DNA from: RECG01 sp964444805
Lineage (GTDB): Bacteria; Bacillota_I; Bacilli_A; Acholeplasmatales; Acholeplasmataceae
Assembly: GCA_964444805.1 (NCBI GenBank)
Contig: CAYUIK010000087.1
Span: 1-42,260 of the forward strand
Length of the DNA stretch: 42,260 nt
Direction of reading: 5' to 3'
Each line of letters begins with the position of its first letter. The stretch's first letter is position 1. Below, piece by piece: positions 1 to 6,739 of this stretch. The notes beneath the pieces are model-generated. The model made no database searches, had not been told where the DNA came from, and saw only the letters and a program-made list of their open reading frames with translations. Both the position numbers and the translations under genes were made by a program.

Positions 1-77
1 TAATGGTTATTATTACTCTTTATTGTATGAGGTATGATTTATGCTTGTCAAGTAGACGTAGGAATGTCCATCGGAAA

Positions 78-146
78 GTGGCTCAGTTTGTCCGAGAAGC
101 GTGGCTCAGTATCGCCGAGAAGGGTGGCTCAGTATTACCGAAATCT
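78..146. repeat. Three 23-bp tandem repeats, probable IS21-family end
   Basis: The word GTGGCTCAGT starts at 78, 101 and 124, an exact 23-bp period, and each copy is followed by a diverging CCGA(G/A)A tail. Multiple copies of a GTGGCTCA-type unit are characteristic of the terminal regions of IS21-family elements as I recall them, where they are transposase binding sites. No istA or istB is visible here, so either the element lies left of the window or only its end survives. The repeat itself is certain; the family assignment is inference. Confidence 0.6.
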
Positions 147-201
147 TCACTAAAACTGTTTTTTCTCCAATTTAAAAAAAATCTAATAAAGAGCACAAAG
201 A

Positions 202-219
202 TAATAGTGTAAATTATTA
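202..219. repeat. Outlying copy of the 541-593 repeat
   Basis: The 18 bases here match 562-579 with one mismatch (TAATAGTGTAAATTATTA against TAATCGTGTAAATTATTA). This suggests that a second end, or a displaced copy, of the element carrying the 541-593 repeats lies here. Confidence 0.5.
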
Positions 220-292
220 AATTATTTACCTTGTCGCCCTAAGGTGTCGTTATTACAATAAGTATATCATAAATAAAATCATATTAAAATAC

Positions 293-339
293 AAAAAGCC
301 ATAGACAGCATTTATAAAATTTGATAACTATGGCTTTTT
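293..339. terminator. Terminator-like hairpin
   Basis: A perfect 12-bp inverted repeat, AAAAAGCCATAG (293-304) with CTATGGCTTTTT (328-339), has a 23-base spacer. A/T tracts on both sides would make it work as an intrinsic terminator in either direction. There is no intact neighbouring gene for it to serve. Confidence 0.5.
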
Positions 340-385
340 AGTCATCAATATTTATTCTTGTTTGTTTTAATATTTTTAAATGTAT

Positions 386-427
386 TGGAGAATATCAGAT
401 TCGAACCAATGACCATCTGATTAAGTA
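386..427 (-). other. tRNA 3'-half-like fragment (Lys CUU-like), possible attachment site
   Basis: Read on the minus strand, the bases from CTTAA onward fit a class I tRNA position by position: anticodon stem 3' strand TCAGA (416-420), 5-base variable loop TGGTC, T-arm with loop TTCGAAT (399-405), a 7-base acceptor strand ATTCTCC (387-393) and discriminator A (386). The CTT anticodon resembles tRNA-Lys. Similarity stops at the anticodon: the 5' half is missing and U33 is replaced by A. A 3' half broken at the anticodon loop is what tRNA-targeted integrases leave behind. The T-stem has two G-U pairs, so the fragment may be decayed or coincidental. Confidence 0.35.
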
Positions 428-540
428 ATCGTAAAATGATTTTGACGCTCACACTTATACTCGCACAAGATTATTTCATAGGTTTTATTTGTAGTATTTT
501 TAAGAATCATGTTTCGTTTATAAACGTCTGAATTTTAGTC

Positions 541-593
541 GTAATCGTGTAAATCTACTTGTAATCGTGTAAATTATTAGGTAATCGTTGAAA
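541..593. repeat. Three 20-bp-period repeats (GTAATCGTGTAAAT)
   Basis: GTAATCGTGTAAAT occurs at 541-554 and 561-574, with a diverged copy GTAATCGTTGAAA at 581-593, giving an exact 20-bp period. A partial copy (GTAATCGTAAAAT) begins at 425, directly beside the tRNA-like fragment, and another lies at 202-219. The arrangement resembles the iterated transposase-binding sites at transposon ends, but the element is not identified. Confidence 0.6.
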
Positions 594-740
594 GGTTATG
601 AAACGGAATACTAAGAGCTAATAAAAACTCTAGATTATGGATTGAAATATAAATCTGGAAATTGGCAGATAGGGAGAAAATACCCTTTCTGCATGAAAAA
701 AAGGACTAATACATATCGTATCAGACCTATGCTTCTAAGA

Positions 741-2213
741 TGACTCTCTTTTGTTGGAGAATATATTAATGAACCTACACCTATTATATTCTATTTATAA
801 CTGTATTTCTATAGTCAATAGGGCTCATTTTTAATTTAGATACGATTCTTGTTGTATTGTAGTATCTAATGTATTCATCGATGGCAGCGAGTAATTCTTC
901 AACGCTTTTATATTCGTGCTCATGCCCAAACCACATCTCAAGTTTCATTCTGCCAAAGAAATTCTCTGTAGGACTATTATCTAAACAATTCCCTTTACGA
1001 CTCATCGATTGGATCATACCTAGTTTTTCTAATTGTTCCCGGTACCTGGAGTTTTGATATTGAACACCTTGATCGGATTGTACCATCATACCCTTGATGC
1101 GCTTGCCATGGGTTCTTTCCAGATCTTTTAACATGGACATAATTTTATCCATCTTTGCATCTTGACCTGCTGTATAAGCCAATACTTCCCTTGAATCAAA
1201 ATCAATGATTGGTGATAGATAAACTGATTCTTCGTCTAGTGAGAATAGACTTACATCTGTACCAGCTTTTTGATATGGATGAATTGTTGTGAAATCCTGA
1301 TTCATCTCATTGGTTTTGATGCCACCCTGATCACCTTCATATGAGTTGTATCTGTGCCATTTTGGCTTTCTAATCTTCAGATATCCTTTTTCTCTCATGA
1401 GCTCATTGACTTTATTTTTACCAATGTGATACCCCATTTTTAATAGTTCCAGATGAATGCGTTGATAACCCATTCTTTTTTTATGCTTATCTATGTATAG
1501 ATAATCAATGATTTCTTTTATCTCTTCATATTTATCAACACACACTTTTTGTGCTGCTACATGATAGTAATAGACCGAACTCGCCATACCTGATATTTCT
1601 AGAAGGACTTCTAATCGAAATGACTTCCTTAACGCCGTAACAATTTTGGTTTTCTCCCTACTTGTTACGCCCTCTAGTCTTTGGGTTAAGGAGTGCGATT
1701 TTTTTAGGTATTCAATCTCCGCTCTTAATCGCTCGTTTTCTTCAGCTAATTTCTTGTCAACGATCTGTCTTGCTCTTTCATCTTTTAAGACGTAATTCTT
1801 TCTTGGATAAGTATCTTGAACTCCAGGTTCTCCTTTAGCTTTGTATACTTTTATCCAACCTCCCAATATCGTTGGATCAGGCAATCCCAAATCTAATGCG
1901 ACACTTCTTAAGGATTCTTTACCTGATTGCACTCTTGAGATTGCTAGAAGTTTTGTATCCCTATAATACACGATATCTTTACGATTCAAAAACACCTCTG
2001 ATCCAAATTTCTTGTAGAGGTTAATTAAATACTTTAGATTAGTAATATCATAGTTTCCATTTTTTTCTGATATGTGTGAAAGAGATTTGCCTCTTAACAC
2101 ATGGTCTTCACACATCTTTAATCTGTCTTCAAATGTTAATCTCATAATAAAAAGACTCCTTTGTTTAAGATCAGGTATCATTATTATACCTTTTCTCCAA
2201 CTTTTCGGAGTCA
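741..2213 (-). mobile_element. IS3-family (IS150-like) insertion sequence, apparently complete
   Basis: The ends are imperfect terminal inverted repeats. The left end (741 inward) and the right end (2213 inward, other strand) both read TGACTC, then six unmatched bases, then GTTGGAGAA. Both start with TGA as is usual for IS3-family ends. The total length of about 1.47 kb is typical. No 3-4 bp target duplication is visible (AGA at 738-740 against TTT at 2214-2216), so one flank may have been rearranged after insertion. The right end lies 13 bases from the encoded CCA end of tRNA-Leu. Confidence 0.8.
784..2145 (-). CDS. IS3-family transposase, single reading frame
   Basis: The 453-residue transposase has an N-terminal helix-turn-helix region (MRLTFEDRLKMCEDH onward), a leucine-zipper-like stretch near residues 150-165 (AEENERLRAEIEYLKK), an HTH_21-type region, and an rve/DDE integrase core. 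The catalytic residues appear as D in GTDVS, D in VQSDQG and E in PTENFFGRMK. Most IS150-group elements split OrfA and OrfB and join them by -1 frameshifting; here both parts are in one uninterrupted frame. The frame stays open to 2214, but its first ATG lies inside the terminal inverted repeat. The ATG at 2145 has a strong AAAGGAGT ribosome site 9-10 bases upstream, so it is chosen. All catalytic residues are present, so the element may be active. Confidence 0.9.
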   Translation of the reverse strand: MRLTFEDRLKMCEDHVLRGKSLSHISEKNGNYDITNLKYLINLYKKFGSEVFLNRKDIVYYRDTKLLAISRVQSGKESLRSVALDLGLPDPTILGGWIKVYKAKGEPGVQDTYPRKNYVLKDERARQIVDKKLAEENERLRAEIEYLKKSHSLTQRLEGVTSREKTKIVTALRKSFRLEVLLEISGMASSVYYYHVAAQKVCVDKYEEIKEIIDYLYIDKHKKRMGYQRIHLELLKMGYHIGKNKVNELMREKGYLKIRKPKWHRYNSYEGDQGGIKTNEMNQDFTTIHPYQKAGTDVSLFSLDEESVYLSPIIDFDSREVLAYTAGQDAKMDKIMSMLKDLERTHGKRIKGMMVQSDQGVQYQNSRYREQLEKLGMIQSMSRKGNCLDNSPTENFFGRMKLEMWFGHEHEYKSVEELLAAIDEYIRYYNTTRIVSKLKMSPIDYRNTVINRI

Positions 2214-2226
2214 TTTCATTCTGAAC

Positions 2227-2317
2227 TGGTGCGGACGATGAGACTTGAACTCACACGGCATTTTAGTCTGCCACATGCCCCTCAAACATGCGTGTCTACC
2301 AATTCCACCACGTCCGC
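2227..2317 (-). tRNA. tRNA-Leu (anticodon GAG)
   Basis: The acceptor stem GCGGACG (2311-2317) pairs with CGTCCGC (2231-2237), and the 3' CCA is encoded (2227-2229). The anticodon arm has loop TTGAGGG, giving anticodon GAG, and there is the long variable arm of class II tRNAs. The T-loop reads TTCAAGT. It resembles bacterial tRNA-Leu(GAG) throughout and looks intact. It reads in the same direction as fakA and marks the border between the AT-rich mobile-element region and the conserved chromosome. Confidence 0.93.
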
Positions 2318-2321
2318 ACAT

Positions 2322-2341
2322 AAAAGGTGCGAACACCTTTT
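2322..2341 (-). terminator. Hairpin between fakA and tRNA-Leu
   Basis: AAAAGGTG (2322-2329) and CACCTTTT (2334-2341) form a perfect 8-bp stem with a 4-base loop, just after the fakA stop and before the tRNA. The following T-run is short, so it may be a weak terminator or a processing hairpin for tRNA maturation. Confidence 0.55.
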
Positions 2342-2349
2342 ATAAGTGA

Positions 2350-4008
2350 TTATTCGACAGCGAAAATATAACTATATATATCCTGCTTGCCTTCAATAAC
2401 TTCAACTTCGATATCGGGGTTTATGCGTTTCGCATAAGCGACGATCGCTTCGAGTTCATCCTCATCGGCTTGAATACCATAGAAAATCGTGATGATTTCC
2501 CGTTCGGTGTCCACCATATCATCGAGTAATGCTTTAACCGTTTCCATGCGGTCCGCATTCGAAACCTTAATTTCACCACCGGTAATACCGATGAAATCAT
2601 CTTTTTTGATCTTGACGCCATTGATCTCGGTATCCCGGACAGAGAACGTCACTTCACCAGAACGCATGTCCTTGACGACATCCATCATCTGTTCGACATT
2701 GTCATCGACTTCCTGTGTCGGATCGAATACCATGAGCGATGCATATCCTTGAGCGATACTCTTGGTCTTCAGGACACGAATGGATCGGTCTGAAGCGAGT
2801 TCCATCGTCTGTTCTGCCGAAAGAATGATGTTCTTGTTATTCGGGAGAATAATAATGTTTTTGGAATTCGTGGACTCCACGGCTTTAACGAAGTCTTCCG
2901 TTGAAGGATTCATGGTTTGCCCACCGTCGATAATGATATCGACACCGAGTTCCTTGAAAGCTTCATGGATGCCTTCTCCGGATGCCACGGCGATGATGCT
3001 GTAATTCGCTTGTTTCTTCGGCTTGTTTTCTTCAACGACGTGATCGGGTGTTCCCATGATCGTACTGTGCTGCAAGCGCATGTTTTCGATCTTGATCGTT
3101 TGCAAGTCGCCATATTTTTGGGCAAGCGTAAGCGCTACGCCCGGTTGATTGGTATGTACGTGAACCTTAAGGAGATCGTCATCGGTAACGACGACAAGCG
3201 AGTCGCCCATTTGACTCAGGGGGTTTTTCATGTTCGCTTCTTTGAATTTTTCCGGTTTATGCAACTTGACGATAAACTCCGTGCAATAACCGTACTTGAT
3301 ATCGACATCGCCCAAGTTGTGAGCGCCCTGATAGTCGTTGTCGACGACAGGTAGTCCGAGGTCGGACTCGTTGATCATTTGACCTTCAAGTGCCATAACC
3401 ATGCCTTCGATGATCTTGATGAACCCAGCTCCACCACTGTCAACGACACCAGCTTCCTTGAGTACGGGTAATAATTCCGGTGTTTTGATTAGCGTTTCTT
3501 TGGCTTGTTCAAGATAGATCTTGAGCACTTTTTCGACACTGTCGATGTTAGGTTGTTCCCGAAGCACTTTTTCCGCTGATTCACGCACAACGGTCAAAAT
3601 CGTTCCTTCGACAGGGTCCATGACGGCACGATAAGCCATCTGGTAACCTCCGACCAGAGCTTTGATGAACTCCTCGACGGTCGCTGTACCTTCTTCAGTC
3701 GTAATCTTCGCGATTTCGCTGTAGACGCCTCGAAAAAACTGGGAGAGAATGACACCTGAGTTTCCGCGTGCTCCCATGAGTAGTCCACGTGATAGAATTT
3801 TGGATATGTCAACGATCGATTGCGAATCGAGGTTACTGACTTCTTTGATACCGGCCATCATCGTCATTTGCATGTTCGTTCCGGTATCCCCATCGGGAAC
3901 CGGGAAGACATTTAAGTGATCGATTTCTTTATGATTGTTTTTAAGGTTTACTGCACCATTGGTTACCATCTTTTTAAATAGAGTGCCACTGACTGTTTTA
4001 TTCGCCAT
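2350..4008 (-). CDS. fakA: Fatty acid kinase FakA (DAK2/YloV family)
   Basis: This 552-residue protein is the ATP-binding kinase subunit that phosphorylates exogenous fatty acids presented by a FakB (DegV-family) carrier, producing acyl-phosphate for phospholipid synthesis. The N-terminal DhaL/DAK2 domain shows the metal/nucleotide motif HLNVFPVPDGDTGTN near residues 32-46 and GARGNSGVILSQ near residues 79-90. The middle and C-terminal parts match the FakA/YloV family, and the length is normal. The ATG has an AGGAGGAG ribosome site. In Bacillus-type genomes yloV follows yloU (Asp23 family) and rpmB; here yloU is absent and rpmB is divergent. No FakB gene is in the window. The promoter is at 4087-4115. 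Confidence 0.93.
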   Translation of the reverse strand: MANKTVSGTLFKKMVTNGAVNLKNNHKEIDHLNVFPVPDGDTGTNMQMTMMAGIKEVSNLDSQSIVDISKILSRGLLMGARGNSGVILSQFFRGVYSEIAKITTEEGTATVEEFIKALVGGYQMAYRAVMDPVEGTILTVVRESAEKVLREQPNIDSVEKVLKIYLEQAKETLIKTPELLPVLKEAGVVDSGGAGFIKIIEGMVMALEGQMINESDLGLPVVDNDYQGAHNLGDVDIKYGYCTEFIVKLHKPEKFKEANMKNPLSQMGDSLVVVTDDDLLKVHVHTNQPGVALTLAQKYGDLQTIKIENMRLQHSTIMGTPDHVVEENKPKKQANYSIIAVASGEGIHEAFKELGVDIIIDGGQTMNPSTEDFVKAVESTNSKNIIILPNNKNIILSAEQTMELASDRSIRVLKTKSIAQGYASLMVFDPTQEVDDNVEQMMDVVKDMRSGEVTFSVRDTEINGVKIKKDDFIGITGGEIKVSNADRMETVKALLDDMVDTEREIITIFYGIQADEDELEAIVAYAKRINPDIEVEVIEGKQDIYSYIFAVE

Positions 4009-4086
4009 ATTGCTCCTCCTCTATGTTTTAGGTAGTACCGATCCTATATTGAATTGTTTACATACATTTACAACAAATTCCATTTA

Positions 4087-4115
4087 AGTATAGCACTTTT
4101 TGTTTTAAAATGCAA
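4087..4115 (-). promoter_or_regulatory. fakA promoter
   Basis: On the minus strand there is a -35 TTGCAT (4110-4115), a 17-bp spacer and a -10 TATACT (4087-4092), about 80 bases before the fakA start. This fits the housekeeping sigma consensus well. Confidence 0.7.
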
Positions 4116-4119
4116 CACG

Positions 4120-4142
4120 GTGGCAATCGTTCTTTTTGCCAC
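4120..4142. promoter_or_regulatory. Inverted repeat upstream of the fakA -35
   Basis: GTGGCAA (4120-4126) and TTGCCAC (4136-4142) form a perfect 7-bp inverted repeat with 9 bases between, placed four bases upstream of the fakA -35 box in the fakA-rpmB divergent intergene. It could be an operator. No regulator is identified. Confidence 0.35.
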
Positions 4143-4300
4143 ATACATTATATCATAACTCGCAATAGAAAAAGCAAAATTCTTGTAATGTAAGCGTTAT
4201 TTAATATTAGAAAAATGATTTTTTTAATCTTCCATCGTTTTTCGTTGCTTTTTTCACATTTTTATGATACATTGGTAAGGCAGTGAAGGAGTGAGACAAA

Positions 4301-4489
4301 ATGGCTGAATGCTACGTAACAGGCAAGAAAACCCTTTTCGGTAACAGGCGCAGTCACGCGATGAACGCGACACGCCACAAGTGGAAGGCTAACCTTCAAA
4401 CCGTAAGGATCAGATTGGAAGACGGAACGACGAAAAAAGTCAAAGTTTCGGCTCGCGCCCTCAAAAAGAACAAGTTGGAGCGCGTCTAA
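4301..4489 (+). CDS. rpmB: 50S ribosomal protein L28
   Basis: This 62-residue basic protein of the large ribosomal subunit shows the L28 pattern: MAECYVTGKKTLFGNRRSHA at the N-terminus, then TRHKWKANLQ and a basic C-terminus with VSARALKK. The length is normal for the family. The ribosome site GAAGGAGTG lies 8-9 bases before the ATG. It is a single-gene transcript, divergent from fakA and convergent with thiN. A TATGAT box at 4263-4268 is a plausible -10, but no good -35 is visible. Confidence 0.95.
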   Translation: MAECYVTGKKTLFGNRRSHAMNATRHKWKANLQTVRIRLEDGTTKKVKVSARALKKNKLERV

Positions 4490-4496
4490 AAAAAAT

Positions 4497-4525
4497 AGAA
4501 AGGTCATGACCTTTTTATTTTTTTA
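4497..4525. terminator. Bidirectional terminator between rpmB and thiN
   Basis: AAAGGTCATGACCTTT (4499-4514) is a perfect palindrome with A-rich sequence on the left and T-rich sequence on the right. It can end rpmB transcripts rightward and thiN transcripts leftward. Confidence 0.8.
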
Positions 4526-5134
4526 TTTCGCCTGATTCATATGCCGGATTACGAGCACACGCCCGGACATGATGTCAATCGTAGCGGGTGTACGCGATAC
4601 TTCGTTACTGATTCCAAGCGTATCGAAAAGTTCCATGTCATAGTCTTGCAGCGGAAATTTGAACCCCTTCAACGTTATGCGCGCTCTTGGATAACCAAAG
4701 ATCGACACGAATCCGTTTCCCTCGATCTGATGTCTTCCGGATTCGAGCATGAACATGCGACTCGTCTCGTCGACCATCACCAGATCGGGAAACCGATTGA
4801 AAAGCATGGTGTGAGCGAGAAAGTGTTCGCTTCGCGTTCCGCCAAAACCACCGATGACCAAAACCTCTAGATAACCTTGTGCGTAAGCGTAGGAAACGGC
4901 GAAATCCGTATCGGTAACATCCTTTTCAACGGAAAGCCGGTAAACGTCATAACCTTTTAGCAGCGACTCGTCTGACAACGAATCGAAATCGCCAACGACC
5001 AAGTCGATGGGGATTTTTTGTTTAAGCGCATGATCAAAAGCTTGGTCGACCACGATGACAAAGTCATCGCCCTTGATTTCGACGACAGCCGAGATTCGAT
5101 CCGGCGTCGGATACGTGATGATAATCGCTCTCAC
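4523..5134 (-). CDS. thiN: Thiamine pyrophosphokinase
   Basis: The 203-residue enzyme transfers pyrophosphate from ATP to thiamine to make thiamine pyrophosphate. Family motifs seen are VVGDFDS (substrate/Mg site), EKDVTDTDFA (KD.TD.D) and GGFGGTRSEH, which corresponds to the usual G..G.R.DH with Glu replacing the final Asp. The C-terminal half is the small beta-rich thiamine-binding domain. The start codon is GTG and overlaps the rpe stop as GTGA, with AGGAG upstream. It is the last gene of rlmN-rsgA-rpe-thiN, the same relative order as in Bacillus. Confidence 0.9.
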   Translation of the reverse strand: MRAIIITYPTPDRISAVVEIKGDDFVIVVDQAFDHALKQKIPIDLVVGDFDSLSDESLLKGYDVYRLSVEKDVTDTDFAVSYAYAQGYLEVLVIGGFGGTRSEHFLAHTMLFNRFPDLVMVDETSRMFMLESGRHQIEGNGFVSIFGYPRARITLKGFKFPLQDYDMELFDTLGISNEVSRTPATIDIMSGRVLVIRHMNQAK

Positions 5135-5760
5135 TTCAGACTCCTGATCGCTTGAGCGCGATCTTTTTGATTGAATATGTAGCTGCCAGCGACGACGATG
5201 TCGACGCCGGCTTCTCGGGCAAGGTCGATGTTCGCATCACTGATTCCCCCATCGACTTCGATTAAAAAATCGAGGTTCTTTTCTTCGCGCAGAGCTCGAA
5301 GAGCACGGACTTTATCGAGCATATCCGCCATAAAGGACTGACCCCCAAACCCCGGCTCGACCGTCATGACGAGAACGAGGTCGAGATCCTGCAAATAGGG
5401 GAGGATCGCCTCGACTTTTGTCTTCGGTTTGATCGACAGTCCCACGCCGATCTTTTTGTTTCTAATCATGTCGATCGTATCTTCAACCTCATGAGCTTCG
5501 ACATGGATGGTGATGAATCTCGTCTGTTGAAAAGCGAATCGCTCGACCCAATTCGCGGGATGGGTCACCATGAGGTGAACATCGAGCGAAACATCCGTTT
5601 CTTTGGCGATCGTTTTGGCGATTGCCGGTCCGAATGATATGTTGGGAACGAAATGTCCGTCCATAATATCCAAGTGGATATAGTCCGCCGTTCTGATCGT
5701 ATCGAGTTCTTCTTTCAAATGACTGAAATCGGCAGTCAAGACCGATGGCGCTACCTTCAT
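5131..5760 (-). CDS. rpe: Ribulose-phosphate 3-epimerase
   Basis: The 209-residue TIM-barrel enzyme interconverts ribulose-5-phosphate and xylulose-5-phosphate in the non-oxidative pentose phosphate pathway. Motifs are KVAPSVLTADF at the N-terminus, HLDIMDGHFVPN (metal and catalytic Asp), VHLMV, MTVEPGFGGQSF and EVDGGI (catalytic Asp). An in-frame ATG lies six bases upstream, but it abuts the GAAGGAG ribosome site; the ATG at 5760 has proper 8-base spacing and gives the family N-terminus, so it is chosen. The gene lies 13 bases after rsgA. Confidence 0.94.
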   Translation of the reverse strand: MKVAPSVLTADFSHLKEELDTIRTADYIHLDIMDGHFVPNISFGPAIAKTIAKETDVSLDVHLMVTHPANWVERFAFQQTRFITIHVEAHEVEDTIDMIRNKKIGVGLSIKPKTKVEAILPYLQDLDLVLVMTVEPGFGGQSFMADMLDKVRALRALREEKNLDFLIEVDGGISDANIDLAREAGVDIVVAGSYIFNQKDRAQAIRSLK

Positions 5761-5773
5761 GTGCACATCTCCT

Positions 5774-6730
5774 TCAATACTTGTCTTTCATATCCTTGAT
5801 CTCCTGATAGAATGCGAGATAATTGTCATATCTAGACGCTAATATTTCCTTGTTTTCGACAGCCTTTTTGACGGCGCACCCGGGCTCATGCACGTGCAGG
5901 CACTTGCCTTTGAACTTGCAGTCTTCCGCATAGGAAACGAAATCGGGATAGGCATCCTTAAGCGTTACGACGTCAAAAATTTTTAAGTCGATTTTCGAGA
6001 ACCCCGGCGTATCGACGACATATCCGCCTTTGTATTCATAGAGCTCCGTGTGCCTGGTCGTATGTTTACCGCGGCCAAGCGCTTTTGAAATCGCCTGTGT
6101 CTGCAAGTCCAGCTTAGGAATCAGTGCGTTGACGAGCGTTGACTTACCGACGCCCGTTTGACCGGCGACGACGATGATCTTGTCCTTGAAAACTCGATCG
6201 AGTTGCGCGGTTCCCATCCGTTTTTTACTGTCAACGAAATACGTCTCATACCCGAGTTGTTCCCGGTAATAGGTCAAGTCGCGTTCGAGTGATTCGAGCG
6301 CGTTCAAATCGATGAGATCGATCTTCGAAATGACGAGAATCGGTTCGATCCGATTCATGTTCAGGATGACCAGGAAACGATCGAGCAAATGAAAACTGAA
6401 GTCGGGGTCGACCGCCGAAAATACGAGCAGAGCGGAGTCAACATTGGCAACATCCGGCCGGTCGAGTTCATTTGTCCGTGGCTTGATCTCGAAGATCAGA
6501 ACCTGTCCGTCCCGTTCCTCATATGTTACATGATCACCGACTTTGGGGCTGATCGTGATGAAACGGTTCTCCTTTTTCGTTCGCTTCGTCGTTTGTTTGT
6601 TGAAGGTGCTCTTATCGGTGATCCGCATATAACGAAGCTTCCCCCGGGCGTGCGCGATCCGCTCCTTCTTGTTCTCATCGATGATGGTGTATTGATTGGA
6701 TATGATCCGTTTGATAAATGCTTCTTTCAA
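5774..6730 (-). CDS. rsgA: Ribosome small-subunit biogenesis GTPase RsgA
   Basis: The 318-residue circularly permuted GTPase assists late 30S maturation. An N-terminal OB-fold region is followed by the permuted G domain: G4 ISKIDL comes before G1 GQTGVGKST and G3 DTPGF, and G2 is RGKHTTRH. A C-terminal zinc region (DCKFKGKCLHVHEPGC) supplies the Cys/His cluster. The start codon is TTG at 6730, 5 bases after a perfect AGGAGG. rlmN ends 9 bases upstream; in Bacillus prpC and prkC sit between the two genes and here they are missing. Confidence 0.94.
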   Translation of the reverse strand: MKEAFIKRIISNQYTIIDENKKERIAHARGKLRYMRITDKSTFNKQTTKRTKKENRFITISPKVGDHVTYEERDGQVLIFEIKPRTNELDRPDVANVDSALLVFSAVDPDFSFHLLDRFLVILNMNRIEPILVISKIDLIDLNALESLERDLTYYREQLGYETYFVDSKKRMGTAQLDRVFKDKIIVVAGQTGVGKSTLVNALIPKLDLQTQAISKALGRGKHTTRHTELYEYKGGYVVDTPGFSKIDLKIFDVVTLKDAYPDFVSYAEDCKFKGKCLHVHEPGCAVKKAVENKEILASRYDNYLAFYQEIKDMKDKY

Positions 6731-6739
6731 GAGTACCTC

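Larger units (their letters stand above)
1..740. other. AT-rich gene-free stretch with mobile-element debris
   Basis: No convincing gene is present. The stretch is visibly more AT-rich than everything right of 2230. It holds a triplicate 23-bp repeat (78-146), a 20-bp-period repeat (541-593), a related copy at 202-219, a tRNA 3'-half-like fragment (386-427) and a terminator-like hairpin (293-339). These are listed separately. Together they suggest accumulated ends of insertion or integrative elements next to the IS3-type element that follows. The short open frame at 3-212 runs straight through the repeats and is not taken as a gene. Confidence 0.7.

Noticed and set aside
3..212. 69-residue open frame at the left edge
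   Set aside because: It runs through the 23-bp repeats, has no ribosome site and no recognisable family; chance frame.
1..740. CRISPR array
   Set aside because: The repeats are tandem at 20 and 23 bp with no unique spacers of proper length and no cas genes.
2146..2214. N-terminal extension of the IS3 transposase
   Set aside because: The first ATG is inside the terminal inverted repeat; a strong ribosome site points to 2145.
4026..4044. FapR-like site near fakA (TAGTACC)
   Set aside because: Only one half-site matches and no second half is present at the right spacing.
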